Source of the DNA: Pegoplata infirma
Lineage: Eukaryota; Arthropoda; Insecta; Diptera; Anthomyiidae
DNA length: 64,000 bases
Direction: 5' to 3'
Assembly: GCA_963921195.1 (NCBI GenBank)
Contig: OY992536.1
Coordinates: forward strand, 106,914,778 to 106,978,777
The notes under the pieces were generated by a model. The model saw only the letters and a list, made by a program, of their open reading frames with translations. It made no database searches and was not told the origin of the DNA. Of this stretch, positions 1 through 11,800 are shown in pieces. A program made the position numbers and the translations under genes. Each line of letters begins with the position of its first letter. Position 1 is the first letter of the stretch.

Positions 1-328
1 GCTGCTGGTTTGGCAGTGTTTGTATTTTTTCAAATCAACCACCATCAGCACAACACAAAAAAGTTCAGCAGTAAAAAAGTGACTGAACTGTTTTGTTAGA
101 AATGTAAACTGGACTGGTGGGCTGCAGTATTTTTTTTTAAATTGTTAACAACTTGACTGGAAGTGAAAATTAATACTGTGTAATTATTTTCAGTTTTTAA
201 TCACTGGTTAAAATAACTAACCTTCTTAGTTAATTTAACTGAAAAAGTAGTTGACCCCAAAACAACCTACAAAGTTGTTATTTTAACTGACATTTTCAGT
301 TGATTTTACTAACATAATTTTTTGAGTG
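1..328. mobile_element. Right part of a CACTCA-ended MITE (truncated by window edge)
   Basis: The last ~130 bases match the right end of a complete copy at 56880-57464, including TTAACTGAAAAAGTAGTTGA and the terminus ending TTTTTTGAGTG, followed by TA. The left end lies outside the window. It is non-coding and the superfamily is unproven, though a TA target duplication is suggestive of Tc1/mariner-like MITEs. Confidence 0.7.
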
Positions 329-330
329 TA

Positions 331-1765
331 TATTTGCTAACAGTTGTATTTTAAATTTTTTTGAATTAAGGCATAATTAGTTTAGAGGTGTAGTATAGTG
401 AGGTGTCAGCTGATTACTTCTGCTTTATGGTGAGAACATATAAGTGGTTTGTTTTGATGTGAGGTATAATGAGGTATAATGAGGTGAGGTAGATTTCTGT
501 AGAAAATAGAATTTTCTTACTTTACTGCTCCACCTCACATACACAGCTGATAAAATAAATACAAAAAAAGTAAACAAACACATTTTTTTGTTCGAAATAA
601 AAAAATAAAAGAATTTTCAGCTTTTATTTAAACAAAAAAATGGGTAATTAATTTAATTAATACATTTACAATAAATGTAAACAAAAAAAAATTTCATCAA
701 AAGAAAAAACAGCTGACACGATTTTACGTGAAAACTAACACCACTAAAATCCTACCTCATTTTACCATACCTCATCATACATTTACTTCATCATACATCT
801 AGACTAACAAACCCTTTAGTCTTAAAATACATTTTTGTATTGCTCTGAAATCTGTATTTTTTCTACCGAATCCTCAAAAATTGACAAATTTTGATGGAGT
901 CCATAAAAAAAGTTCGTGAGTCAAAAAAATATCTTTTTTTGCTTTTTTGATAGTTTGGACTATGGTTTATAAGGCAAAACAATAAAAATCACTTAGTTTT
1001 TGTCTGAAGTTGGAAAAAGTAAGGTTTTGTATGTGTCTTTATTTTATTTTTTTCAAAAGCTATATTATTAATGGAAAAAATATTAGAAAAAAATCAAATA
1101 TTAATCCCCAAATTTTAAGGCCTTCGTAAAAAAAGTTTGTGTGTAAAATTTTTTTAATTTTTATTTTCTTTGGTTGCTTTAACTATGTTTTATAAGATCA
1201 AAAAATAAAAATAACTAAGTTTTTTTTAACTTAAAAAAAAATAAAAATCTAAAATTGGATTATTTTTTTTATTTATTTATTTATTTATTTAATTTACTGT
1301 AAATAAATTTAAAAAATAAATCAACATTTTAAAGTTTTTTTTTATATAAGGGGATTTATTGTATAGTATACCATAAATTTATAGTAAATAATTCGATAAA
1401 ATAGGTATACAGTGGGCCATTTTGCTTTAAAGCCAGTATTTGATTTTTGTTGGTATCCCAAATCAAAACCAAAAATTTTAGTGAGATACACAAAAAAGTT
1501 CGTGTTCAAAAATTATTTTTTATTGATTTTTTTAACATCCTAGACTGTTTTTATAAGATCAAATAATAAAAATAACTATGTTTTTGAAAAATATTAAAAA
1601 AAAAAAAATTTAAGTACCCAAAAAAAAAAATTTTTTTTTTTAGTTTTTTTGGGGTATATACTTAGAAATAAAGCAAGTATTAAACGTGTTTACTTAAAAC
1701 TTATATTGAATAAACTTATTTCGTAGTGCAATACAAAATAAGTGTTGCGAATGTTTTGTTTTAGC
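331..1765. other. AT-rich intergenic sequence without a gene
   Basis: No open frame of interest was found on either strand. There are short internal repeats (GAGGTATAAT twice near 461-481), a TTTA microsatellite near 1268-1291 and long A/T runs. It is probably decayed transposon sequence. Confidence 0.6.
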
Positions 1766-1767
1766 AA

Positions 1768-2575
1768 AAAAAAAAGGATATATTAACAGCTCTTTTGTTA
1801 CCGCAAGCAACTCAACGAAATTTGGCACACTTATTAACGCCATTTTAGTTAATCTATATTAATCTATATTTGGGAGCATTTGAAAGATTTTAAAATGATT
1901 AACAGCGATTTCAAGAAAAAGGATATATGGCAGCCACGCGAATCCTTGCTCAGATTAAAATACAAATGGTGTACGTCGATAGTTATCTAAATTCCTAAGA
2001 CAATAACTAAGTTTAGTAATTTTATAGCAAGTTTTGAGGCTAAAACTCCACTTTTAAATTTCAGGATATACGACAGGTACAAATGTCCTTCAACCTATTT
2101 GCTCAAAATTTTTATTTTTTTTTTCTATTAATTAATTTTGTGCTTGCGTACCAAATTTGAAAAATCGTTGACAATTCTATCTATTTTATTTTTGTGATTA
2201 AACTATATTAACACTTTATTGCATTTTTTTAAAAGGATATATAAACAACTTTTGTTTTACTGCACCGATTTCAGCGAAATTTGGCACACACATTGACATT
2301 ACTTATTCAAATTTTTACAAATTTCAAGGGTATCGAGTAATTTTTGAGCGATTTACAGTGTTTTTAAGAAAAAGGATATATGGCAGCCACACGAGTCCTT
2401 GCTTCAATCTAGAAAAAAAAAATACACATAAAATACTATATCAAAATTGGTAAAAGTGACAAAGTTTGAGAATTTTGTGACCATTTTTGTAGTTTTAATC
2501 ACATATTTAAATTTTAGGATATATGGGGGGTAGGCGTGTCCTTGCTCCGATTTTTCCAAATTTGCGACCATTATT
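1768..2575. repeat. Degenerate tandem repeat, ~450-bp period
   Basis: Two related blocks each start AAAAGGATATAT, followed by a segment ending GCGAAATTTGGCACAC or ACGAAATTTGGCACAC (about 1771-1830 and 2234-2290). Each ends with AAAAAGGATATATGGCAGCC and TCCTTGCT (about 1917-1955 and 2370-2403). A third partial GGATATATGGGG...TCCTTGCTCCG lies at 2516-2550. No coding potential; origin unknown. Confidence 0.65.
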
Positions 2576-2599
2576 CTATTTTTGCCCACTCGACATATT

Positions 2600-3666
2600 G
2601 GAATGAATCACTGTGCGTCCGTCCGTCTATCCATCTAAACGGTGTAAGCACGATACAGGTCGCAATTTTTAATCAATTGACTTGAAATTTAAAACTTAAG
2701 CCTCTTTTGGCCCAAGGACAAAGCCTATTGAAATTGGGAAAAATCGGTCCATATTTAGACCTAGACCTTATACAAAGGTCCTCTTCAGTTTTGGCTCAAA
2801 TGACCCTAATAGCCGCATTTTAATAGGTATCTTGTCGAAATTTGTTCTTTTTGTAGCCCCCATACAAACCACCTTCCCGAGTTTCACATAAATCTCTCAA
2901 ATTTCATGAAAATAGAAAATATTTAATTAAAATTCTGTTTGTTTATGTTAAACGCGTACTTAAATAACCTTATCAAATCTAATTATCATTGGACCATTTT
3001 TGACTTAGGTCCCATGTGAAAATTTCGACGGTATATTCAGTTGAAGTGGTTTATTGTCAACAAAAAGAAGCCTTTTCCACTCAAATTTGATTTGTGAGTG
3101 CTTTTTACACTTATTAAAGATTTGAGAAAATATTGATCTAATCAGTCCATGTTTGAACTTGGGACCCATTTTCCGGCCGGTCTTGACCGACTTTAATTTT
3201 CTTACTTGTTTGTTTTTATTAAGGCATTTCTTAATGCCAATGAAATTTTTTATAATTAGTATTAATGCTACTAATTCTTTAACTGGCATTGGCATTAATT
3301 GAAACAATGACAATGCTAAAAATTTCATTGGCATTAGTTTCAATAAAATGCTAATGAAATCGTCAATTAATTAGTCCATTTATTTAAATAATCCCATGTA
3401 TGCCTACGCCATTGTGGTCCTATGTTGCATAATACACGCCAATGAAATCTTTTCGAGATTTTTTTCTTCAAGGCCAGCCAATGATATTACTGATAAGCGA
3501 CCGGTTGTAAGACATTCTAGCGATGTCCGTCCGTCTGTAGTTAAAACGATACAGTCCAAAATAAAAGAACTAGACTCCTTAAGTTTGGCACGAATATGTC
3601 AAGGCAAAATCGGACCAGGGGGAAAAAGTTTCCCCCTTAAAGAACTTCACCACTGAGCGCTATGGG
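2600..3666. repeat. Dispersed transposon-like remnants
   Basis: The stretch contains GTCCGTCCGTCTATCC (about 2616) and GATGTCCGTCCGTCTG (about 3521), the hallmark of a repeat family seen several more times here (e.g. 63178-63782). The part 3540-3655 resembles the reverse complement of 20440-20640 (AAAAGAGCTAGACC / AAAAGAACTAGACT modules). An 86-codon frame at 3396-3656 lies in this repeat and is not convincing as a gene. Confidence 0.55.
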
Positions 3667-3888
3667 CCCAAATACATTTAGTCCGCTGTTCCAAAAAAGT
3701 AATTCACATAAAAATGTTAAAAAAAAATTTCCGAACAGAACACAGAATTTGATTGTATATGTTTCGGAAAATTTAATGTAAATTTGAAGGCTTCAAACAT
3801 TAAATTTCTGCATCGATTGTAGAATAGCAGATAATATATAAACAAAATGACCACCTGTCGTACTCGTTGATTTTTACTTTTCGAAGTA

Positions 3889-3894
3889 TTTATT
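3889..3894 (-). terminator. Candidate poly(A) signal of CstF-50
   Basis: AATAAA on the minus strand, about 76 bases past the CstF-50 stop codon, in a plausible position for cleavage and polyadenylation. Not experimentally supported. Confidence 0.5.
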
Positions 3895-3969
3895 AAAATT
3901 ATATGCCTAAAAACTTAAAACCTAAATACAATAGTTTGAAAATAAGCAAAAAAGCAAAATTTAATCCAT

Positions 3970-5374
3970 TTACTGATTATTAGCACGTCTATACCAAAAA
4001 CGAGCACGAAAATCATCAGAGCATGTAAGGAATGCTGGTGAAATAGGTGAATGCGTTATATAACGCACAGGACCATTGTGACCCAAAGACATTAAGTTTA
4101 AACGACTGCTATTACGGGAATTCCAAGAACATAAAGATGTTGTAGCTTCATCGGGGAACAAAACATAATCTTCAGTATGATTGAAAACAGCTTGGGTATT
4201 GTGTTCCTGTTTTCCAGTAGTACCAGCACCGGTATATGTTTGTATTGGACGACTAGTACAAAGTTCCCATAAATAAACCAAGGAATCTTTTCCCGACGAA
4301 AGTAAATACTAAAATGGAAAACAAGTATAGGTTATTTCTATTTATTTCATAATTGCTTCGAAATTCGTATCCATACCTTGCCATTGCGTGTAAATTGTAC
4401 CGAACATATTTCTGCACCACCATGAGCTTCTGATATAGTATTAATACAACGACCACTAACCCCATCCCAGATTTTAATAGATCCATCAATACTACCAGAA
4501 GCATAAAGTTTAGCAGTTGGTGCATACTTCACACAGGTTATGGTACCGCTATGATGCTGCGATGATATAGCCGAAACGAAACATTGTGCTGTATGGCAAT
4601 CATATACTCTCAGAAGCGAATGTTCTGTACCAATGGCCATAAAATCACCACTGGGATGAAATGATAGGCATGTTACTGCTTCACAGTCTGTAAATACTTT
4701 ATGAGCCTTCTTAACAGATGGTTTAGCAATATCAAACAGTTTGACTGTACCATCGCGAGAACCTGAAGCTAAAATATGCTCTTTAGGATGAAATTCCAAA
4801 CAGGACACTTCATCTGTATGATCGTATAGAGTACGAATAACAGGATGACCTTGTTGTTCACGTCCTGTATCAATGTCTTCTGGAGCAGACTTGGCCAACA
4901 TTCGCTCAACGTCTAGAATTTTTATACTGGCATCAACACTGCCAGTTGCTACCAGAGTTCCATCGTGGCTAAATGCACCGGCACGACAAGATTGTTTATG
5001 TGATGTCACATAAGCTGTTTCATAAGAAGCCGGTTCAGGTGCCAATGCAGAAGCATCTGGTTCGAACTCTAAATCGATACAAGGTAAAACATCATCTTTT
5101 TGGGCTGGCTCCTTATCAGACATTGATTGCATACCAGCGATCATAACATGCAATAAACGTTCACTTGGTGTACATTCATCTGCCTTAACCAGCATGGATA
5201 ATTCCATGGCAAATTTTTCCAAGCCATCATACATCAATTGGCTAATAAACAGAAATTGTATTTTAATAAATTGCATGCTATAAAAAATTTATTATTTTAC
5301 CTAATAATAAGCCGATATAAAATTTCACGATTTTTCACTAAATTTCTTGGATCTAAAATTTCAATATCACGCAT
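3970..5374 (-). CDS. CstF50: Cleavage stimulation factor subunit 1 (CstF-50), WD40 protein
   Basis: Nuclear 3'-end processing factor: the 50-kDa WD-repeat subunit of the CstF complex, which binds the GU-rich element downstream of poly(A) sites. Three exons join in frame: 5301-5374, 4377-5241 and 3970-4308, giving 425 aa against about 430 in animals. Splice sites read TTAG/GTAAAA, TATTAG/C, AAG/GTATGG and TTTTAG/TATT; the introns are only 59 and 68 bp. The start [11 protein letters not shown] is in a short first exon followed by [12 protein letters not shown], the N-terminal dimerisation region. WD40 repeats fill most of the rest (for example [38 protein letters not shown]). The C-terminus [14 protein letters not shown] is the family signature. 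Known in this family: dimerisation through the N-terminal domain. No frameshift or missing repeat is visible. The recognition is secure; the exact 5' leader is not visible. Confidence 0.97.
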
Positions 5375-5692
5375 TTTTATTATTTTTTTTTAATATTTTT
5401 CTCGAAAATTTTCTGAAGTTGCCCGGTGTTTGGAAATGTTTACACTTAAATTTAATTCACAATAGTTGACGTTTTAACAGTGGTGCCACTTATTGTGATA
5501 TTATCCAAAATTTTGCGATTTTTCAAGTCCCCATTCACAACACGCCAACTTGCATTTATTATTAGCCAAGCGCTTTTGTATAATTAAGCCAATTTTTTAG
5601 AACAAAAACTTGGTTATCTTACACAAAAAAAAACTTGGTGAGTTCTAGTTTATACGAAAACTTGGCTAATAAGTGTAAGTGTTTTTTTTGTG
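5375..5692. other. Upstream flank of CstF-50
   Basis: It should hold the CstF-50 promoter, but no clear TATA or initiator can be assigned. A 13-base inverted pair (TTATTAGCCAAG near 5561 and CTTGGCTAATAAG near 5661) surrounds a short AT-rich insert. CTTGGCTAATAAGTG recurs at 15678 and 15870 as part of a ~210-bp repeat unit. Confidence 0.5.
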
Positions 5693-6999
5693 CACGCAAA
5701 AAAAAAATCTGTGTCAGATTGAGCAATCCTACTTGGTAAAAATTTTTTCATACCAAAAAAAAATTTTTACCAAGTTTTTGCTAAAATTATGCTTGTCGAT
5801 GTTAAAGTAACATAATTCATTTTTTATGTAAAATAACCAAGTAGCTTGCACAATAACGCAAATTACTTGCACAAAAATTTATCGAAAGAAAACAACAAAA
5901 AAAAAACAAATACAGACCGCCATTTTCATTTTGTATTTTTGTGTGCGTGGGTTGTTTATTTTTTGTGTTATAAAAACGTAAAAAGCAAATTGATAAATAA
6001 AATTAAAATAAATTAATAAATAAAAATAAATAATTAGTTTTTAAAATAAAAATAAATGTAATATAAAAAAATGCTAAAGTTAATTTTGCTGTCATAACTT
6101 AAAACACCATTCATATAGCAAAACCAATGGAGTCCCAGACGTTTGTTTCAATGAATTACAAATGGAATGATAAAGTGAGTACACCCCTATTCCGAAGACA
6201 CCAATAAGGTTTAATAGATTTTTAGTTAAAAATTCGTGTTTGGTAATAATTTTCTATTTTTACAGGGTACTGCTAAATAAATTTTTGAAACTATGGCAAA
6301 TCCTTTACTACAATAAAAAGCGTGGGCACCATTCCTCCCTTTAGTCATAAAATTAAAACCTAAAAACTCATTTATATAGCAAAGCCAATGGAGTCCAGAC
6401 CTGTTTTGATGAGTTACAAATGGAATCACAAAGTAAGTGTTCCTCCTAACCCAAAGACCAATGGGATTTACTAGTTTTTTTAAATTAAAAATTTATGTTT
6501 TGTAATAATTTTCTATTTTTACAGGATGCTTTTAAATAAATTCGCGAAGCTATAGCGGATCCTTCACTTCAAGAAAAAGCGTAGGCAGCAGTCACTGGAG
6601 AAAATTGTACATAAAGGGTCAGTTGGTCGGTGGTAAATAAAATCCTACACAACATTTGTTATACATATTAATATGGATTTATTCTGTGAAAATTTTAAAT
6701 TCAACAAATATACAAATTTTTACAAAAATTTTATAGAAAAATTATTTTAGCATAAATGTGGTAATTTTTAGCACTATTTTTAGTCACCTTTCCTAATAAT
6801 TTTGGTATATTTCACCATATTTCTTTTGGTATATTTTACCAAGTTTTTGCTTAAATAGCATTAGCATTTTCTTCAAAATTTTTTACATAAGTGTTTTGGC
6901 TAAATTACGAAAACTACTTCGTCGGTTGTAGTTTTAGCATTTTCTTGGTAAAATTATGCCAGATTTTTGCTCACTCCGACACAAGTTTTTTTTTGCGTG
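5693..6999. mobile_element. Non-autonomous TIR element, CACGC(A)n ends
   Basis: The ends are inverted: CACGCAAAAAAAAAA, then a GTGTCAGATTGAGCAA module on the left, and on the right the complement of CACGCAAAAAAAAA with GTGTCGGAGTGAGCAA. A second inverted module (ACTTGGTAAAAAT / TTACCAAG) lies inside each end. It carries no transposase frame. The interior contains two tandem copies of an exon-intron-like segment (6094-6600). Flanking TG dinucleotides fit a 2-bp target duplication but are weak evidence. Confidence 0.7.
6094..6600 (+). repeat. Tandem pair of exon/intron-like modules inside a TIR element
   Basis: Two ~260-bp copies each contain ATGGAGTCC, then TTACAAATGGAAT, an AAA/GTGAGT or AAA/GTAAGT donor, and ~100 bp of AT-rich sequence. 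Each then has TTCTATTTTTACAG as an acceptor and an exon-like tail ending AAAAAGCGT. Starts lie at 6127 and 6388. Both copies have in-frame TAA soon after the acceptor, so neither codes for more than a short peptide now. It could be a relic of a transposase or a captured host exon; no family was recognised. Confidence 0.6.
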
Positions 7000-7017
7000 T
7001 GTGTATGGAAAAAGTCA

Positions 7018-7124
7018 TGTAGGGCTAAATCTGGGCCCGATCACGGCATTCGATATCGAAATTTTGCTATCGAAATTTGTTTTTTAATTTCCACGATAAA
7101 ATGTTGATACCAATCCTACCTAAT
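7018..7124. repeat. First half of a ~210-bp repeat unit split by a transposon
   Basis: TAGGGCTAAATCTGGGC through CAATCCTACCTAAT matches 15726-15800. The second half of this unit resumes at 15618 after the 8.5-kb insertion. This supplies the flank for defining the 7125-15617 element. Confidence 0.8.
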
Positions 7125-7236
7125 CACACACAAAAAAAAATCGAGGTAATATTACCTAAAATTATAGTATAAATAATTAATAATCTTGACGCGATGCGGG
7201 AGCTTACGTGTACATTAGTTGAGTTTCAGTCTGGGT

Positions 7237-7261
7237 CGTTAAAAGAAATTCTCTTTTAACG
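7237..7261 (+). promoter_or_regulatory. Perfect stem-loop in LINE 5' UTR
   Basis: CGTTAAAAGA, a five-base loop AATTC, then TCTTTTAACG: a perfect 10-bp stem 64 bases after the element start. It could be structured leader RNA. No function is shown by sequence alone. Confidence 0.6.
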
Positions 7262-7319
7262 TCAAAGGCAGAAAATCGCGAATGGCATAACCAAAGGTTA
7301 CCAACCCCCCCCCCCCCCT

Positions 7320-8858
7320 ATGATGAGTGCACCTATTGAATTAATATCTGCAAGTGGTACGCGGACTGAGTCCGTAAATCCACCCATAGAACCCTCTCAC
7401 GAGGATTCTGTGGCCGGGGCGCAATATTTGCAGGTCCCACACTCGTCAGCCCCAACTACTGTCCAGGTGGCTACCTCAGGCCTGGACGGCGGACATGCTA
7501 CTGGGGTAGAAAAACCAAAACCGTCATCGATCACCAGGCAGGCGAACATGGATGTGACTTCAGATTGTGACACCAATGACCAACTGTCGGGCTTGGATGA
7601 CCTTGCTTTATATGATACCGACGAGGAGGATATCTTGCTGCTATCCCCCAGACCGGTTCAGGAAGCAAGTGTTATTTCTAAGCCCGAAAAAGGGGTCAAG
7701 GGTGATGCAGGTGAAGCCATCGCCACGGAAGCCCGCCTGGTGAAAGATGACACAAAACGTTTGGCAGGCTACAGGCGCTCTCTCAGGTACTTGAGGAAGC
7801 TGGCTCTACGCGATCCAGCTACCCTAAGTACAAGGGATAAGCGTCTAAGGCGGAAGCATGAATTCCATGTCAAAGTGTATGAGAGAATGAATACACCAGA
7901 CATGGAAGACAGGCCAAACGTTCAAGCACAAGATCGGTGCCAAGCCATGGCGATCTCTGATCAATCTGGGCGCCATGACAACTCCGATGTGCGAAAACCG
8001 GATTCCGTAGTTCCTAGCGGATCCGGACTGATCACGTCCGCCAAATCAAACGCACTGGACACACGCCCCTCCACATCACGTGGGGCGGCTGTGGGCGGTA
8101 CCAAGATTTGCGGGGGTCTAACCGCCAAAGCCAGAAATGGAGACGGTAAACCGAAGGGGCAAGCCGTACACACCTCGAATAAAGGTGGTACTGCAGGCTG
8201 CAAGGTTGACGCCTCCAAATCTGGTGGAAAGCGGCAAAGATCCGGTGAAACGCAGGTGTCTGAGGGAAAGAGGTTGAAACCATCAACTAGCTTGACATCA
8301 GCACCTGAGCTACAAGTAGCCATTATCGACCGAAGTCATCCAGAAGGCAGGATGGCTACGGACAGGTGGCTGCTTATAGAGGAACGGATCCTAAGGTCAC
8401 TAGTTGACGCGCTCAAGGACAGTGATGATGATTCATTCACTGAATTTGACCACGCCAAATGGAATAAGGGCATCAAGATCGTGGGCTGCAGCAATGATAA
8501 AGCGCTAAACTTTCTCAAAACCTGCATCCACGGTCTTGATGACCTTTGGCCTGGGATGAAGGTAGAGGTCGTCCCTGTTGACCAGGTTCCTTATCAGGCC
8601 ACAGTGAAGGTGTGGATTCCTCCTCCAGTTATAGAGGATGAATCCATACTTACGCTGCTTAAACGCCAAAATAAGGGGCTTGGTTCTGATGATTGGAGAA
8701 TCATCAGGGGACGTGGGAGGGACAAGGGAGACGGTAAGGATCTCTGGCTAAAAATCAGCTCGGAGTCCTTGCGCCTTCTGCGCCTCTCCAAAGGCGAAGT
8801 AAAATTCGGGTTGAATCATCTGAAGATGATTCTTCCCAAAGAAGAAGCGCAAAAATGA
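7320..8858 (+). CDS. LINE ORF1 protein (DUF4780-like, LOA clade)
   Basis: 512-aa ORF1 product of the LOA-type LINE, expected to bind element RNA and form the RNP. The N-terminal ~300 residues are polar and low in complexity, with acidic (TDEEDI) and basic (GGKRQRSGETQ) patches. The C-terminal ~190 residues form the compact part: WLLIEERILRSLVDAL, then GIKIVGCSNDKALNFLK, VEVVPVDQVPYQATVKVW and LWLKISSESLRLL. This resembles the DUF4780-type domain common in insect LINE ORF1s. No CCHC zinc knuckle is visible. The start codon (ATGATG) follows directly on a run of 14 or 15 C residues. The stop TGA overlaps the ATG of ORF2 (ATGA). The domain name is from memory of the family and should be checked. 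Confidence 0.88.
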   Translation: MMSAPIELISASGTRTESVNPPIEPSHEDSVAGAQYLQVPHSSAPTTVQVATSGLDGGHATGVEKPKPSSITRQANMDVTSDCDTNDQLSGLDDLALYDTDEEDILLLSPRPVQEASVISKPEKGVKGDAGEAIATEARLVKDDTKRLAGYRRSLRYLRKLALRDPATLSTRDKRLRRKHEFHVKVYERMNTPDMEDRPNVQAQDRCQAMAISDQSGRHDNSDVRKPDSVVPSGSGLITSAKSNALDTRPSTSRGAAVGGTKICGGLTAKARNGDGKPKGQAVHTSNKGGTAGCKVDASKSGGKRQRSGETQVSEGKRLKPSTSLTSAPELQVAIIDRSHPEGRMATDRWLLIEERILRSLVDALKDSDDDSFTEFDHAKWNKGIKIVGCSNDKALNFLKTCIHGLDDLWPGMKVEVVPVDQVPYQATVKVWIPPPVIEDESILTLLKRQNKGLGSDDWRIIRGRGRDKGDGKDLWLKISSESLRLLRLSKGEVKFGLNHLKMILPKEEAQK

Positions 8859-11800
8859 ATCCCGGCTGCATCAAGGTGGTACAGATTAATCTGCATCACT
8901 GCGAAGCAGCTACGGATGAATTGCTGCGCTTCATGGAGAGGGACGGAATTGACGTGGCTTTGATCCAAGAACCCTGGTTGCTTGCAAACAGGGTTCGGGG
9001 ACTGAAGTCGCAAAAATTCATGCTCATCTCTCCACCTGGTGAAGGTAGGTTGCGAAGCTGCATTTTGTATAGGAAAAGTATTAATTTATTTCTTCTGTCT
9101 CATTACAGTCATGGCGATCTAACGGTGGCTGCGCTCGAACGCAAGGGGTTGCCAACATTAATCCTTGCGTCCATGTACCTGCCATACGAGGAGGAAGACC
9201 CCCCAGGACAACATCTACGAACCCTTATCGAAGTTGGCATGATCAAGGGCCTGGATATTGTGGTAGGTGGGGATGCCAATGCTCACCATACATTATGGGG
9301 TAGCACTGACATCAACAGGCGAGGTGAGTCCATTTTTGATTACCTTTTATCCACTAATTTAGTTATATGCAATAAAGGCAATAGGCCGACTTTCTATAAC
9401 AGAATTAGGGAACAGGTTATCGATATAACCTTGGTCACAAATGCGGACTCAGTTAGAATTTCAGACTGGAGAGTATCGAATGAATGCTCTTTCTCGGACC
9501 ATTACTGGATACTCTTTAGCATTGACCTCTCAATCGAGAATAGGATCCCGTATAGGAACCCCAAGAGAACAAACTGGGCTAAATTCCGTAATCTTGTTAA
9601 AGCACTACCGGCCCCTGAAATGGATAAACCGGTCAGCATATTAGATGTGGAAAACTCGGTTAGTTTAGTGACGAACACCCTTAGGGAAGCGTATCTTAAA
9701 TCATGTCCAGAGCGCTTGCCTCCGAAAAAGATCCATCAACCTTGGTGGACACCGGAACTCAAGCTTCTAAGGACGGAAAGTAGGAGACTCTTCAACAAGG
9801 CAAGGAAAGATGACACGACGGAAGACTGGGAGAACTATCGTCTCAGTTTTAATGCTTTCAAAAGGGAAACCAGGAAGGCGAAAAGAGAATCCTGGTCCAT
9901 TTTCTGTGGGGAATTGGAGGGAACTACGGAAGCGGCGAGACTCCGTAAGGTTCTCTCCAAAGCTCCCAGTGTACCGGGATTTCTTTATAAGCCAGACGGA
10001 TCCTTTGCAGAAAGCAGTCAGGAAACCATTGAACTTCTGATGGACACCCATTTTCCGGGTTGCAGTGACGAGGTGAAAAGAAATATTCCTTCGGGTACAC
10101 TTTCACCGACTACAATTCCGGTAAATGATTTCATCAAGACAGTGGTGGACGAACGCAAGATAACGTGGGCGGTCCACTCCTTCAAGCCCTACAAATCGGC
10201 AGGGCCTGATGGTATTTTTCCGGCACTCTTGCAGGAGTCCCTCGGGATAATCATGCCATGGCTACTACGTATTTTTATGGGTAGCTTGGCATCGGGGTAT
10301 ATACCCTCCGAATGGAGGGAGGTAAGGGTGGTCTTTATCCCCAAAGCGGGAAAGATAAACCACAGTACCGCAAAGGACTACAGACCTATCAGTCTGTCAT
10401 CGTTTTTATTGAAAACACTGGAAAGACTGGTAGATGTCTATGTGAAAAGTACCCTCACATCAGACAATTTCAGCGTGGCCCAACACGCCTATCTTAAAGG
10501 TAGGTCTGTTGAAACGGCTTTAAGCGACGTTGTCGGGCTGATTGAGGACACTCTTCACAGAAAAGAGTATGTTTTGGCATCATTTTTGGACGTGGAAGGT
10601 GCGTTCAACAATGTCAAAATATCATCTATTCTTAATGCCCTACAGAATACGGGCACGGACACACAGATTACCTCATGGACGGGCAACATGCTGAAAAGCA
10701 GGGCAATTAACTCGAAGATAGGTGATGGTGAGGCGAGGAAAATAGTTACAAGGGGCACTCCACAAGGAGGAGTTATCTCTCCTCTTCTGTGGAATCTTGT
10801 AATAAATGAAATCCTCGAGTCACTTAACGAAATGGGTATCAAGGCGGTTGCTTACGCTGATGATGTTGTGATCCTAATAAGAGGTAAGTTTTTACCAACG
10901 ATTAGTGAACTAATGGAATCAGCGCTTAAGATACTCTCAAAGTGGGCAAGGGACAACGGTCTGGGAGTCAATCCCGCCAAAACCGAACTCGTCTTGTTCA
11001 CGAAGAGGACTAAGATAGACAGGTTTGTCCTTCCCAAATTAGATGGAATCACCCTGGAGCTATCCAATGAGGCGAAATACCTGGGTGTGATCCTGGACTC
11101 AAAGCTTTCTTGGAAAAGAAACACAGAGGAAAGGATGAAAAAGTCGTTATGCGCTTTTTACACCTGCAGAAGAACTTTCGGGAGAAGGTGGGGTCTAAAA
11201 CCGTATATCATACACTGGATGTATGGTGCGATAATTAGACCAATACTTACCTATGGTGCCCTTGTGTGGTGGAAAGCAGTGGATAAGAAATCATATCTCT
11301 GCAATCTACAGAAGGTACAGCGACTGGCGTGTGTGGGTATCACTGGTGCTATTAGATCAGCACCCCAGGCGGGTTTGGAAGTGATACTAAACATTCAGCC
11401 CGTGGATATTTACGTCAAGAGCACAGCAGCAAAATCGGCTCTCAGGTTAAGAGAGTCGCAAATGCTTAAGCAACGCTCTTGGGGACACTCGACTATATTA
11501 AGAACGGTGGGCGGAACGGAACTGGAACAGAGAACCGACTATATCTCACCACAGACGAACTTTGACAGAACCTTCGAAGTCCAAATACCGACTAGAGAAG
11601 ACTGGGCGGAAAACTCTGTTATTACAGAGAATGCGATCTCAATCTTTACGGACGGATCGAAAATGGAGATGGGTACGGGTTCGGGAGTCTACTCTGAATG
11701 CCTCGAAATCGGGGTCTCATTGAGGCTTCCGGATAAGTGTAGTGTGTTCCAGGCTGAGGTGCTTGCAATTGACAAAGCTGCGCAGTTAATTATGGCAAGG

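Noticed and set aside
3396..3656. 86-codon frame near CstF-50
   Set aside because: Consists of a dispersed repeat containing the GTCCGTCCGTCTG motif that recurs elsewhere without a frame.
7961..8323. Minus-strand frames overlapping LINE ORF1 and ORF2
   Set aside because: Antisense shadows of the conserved LINE proteins.
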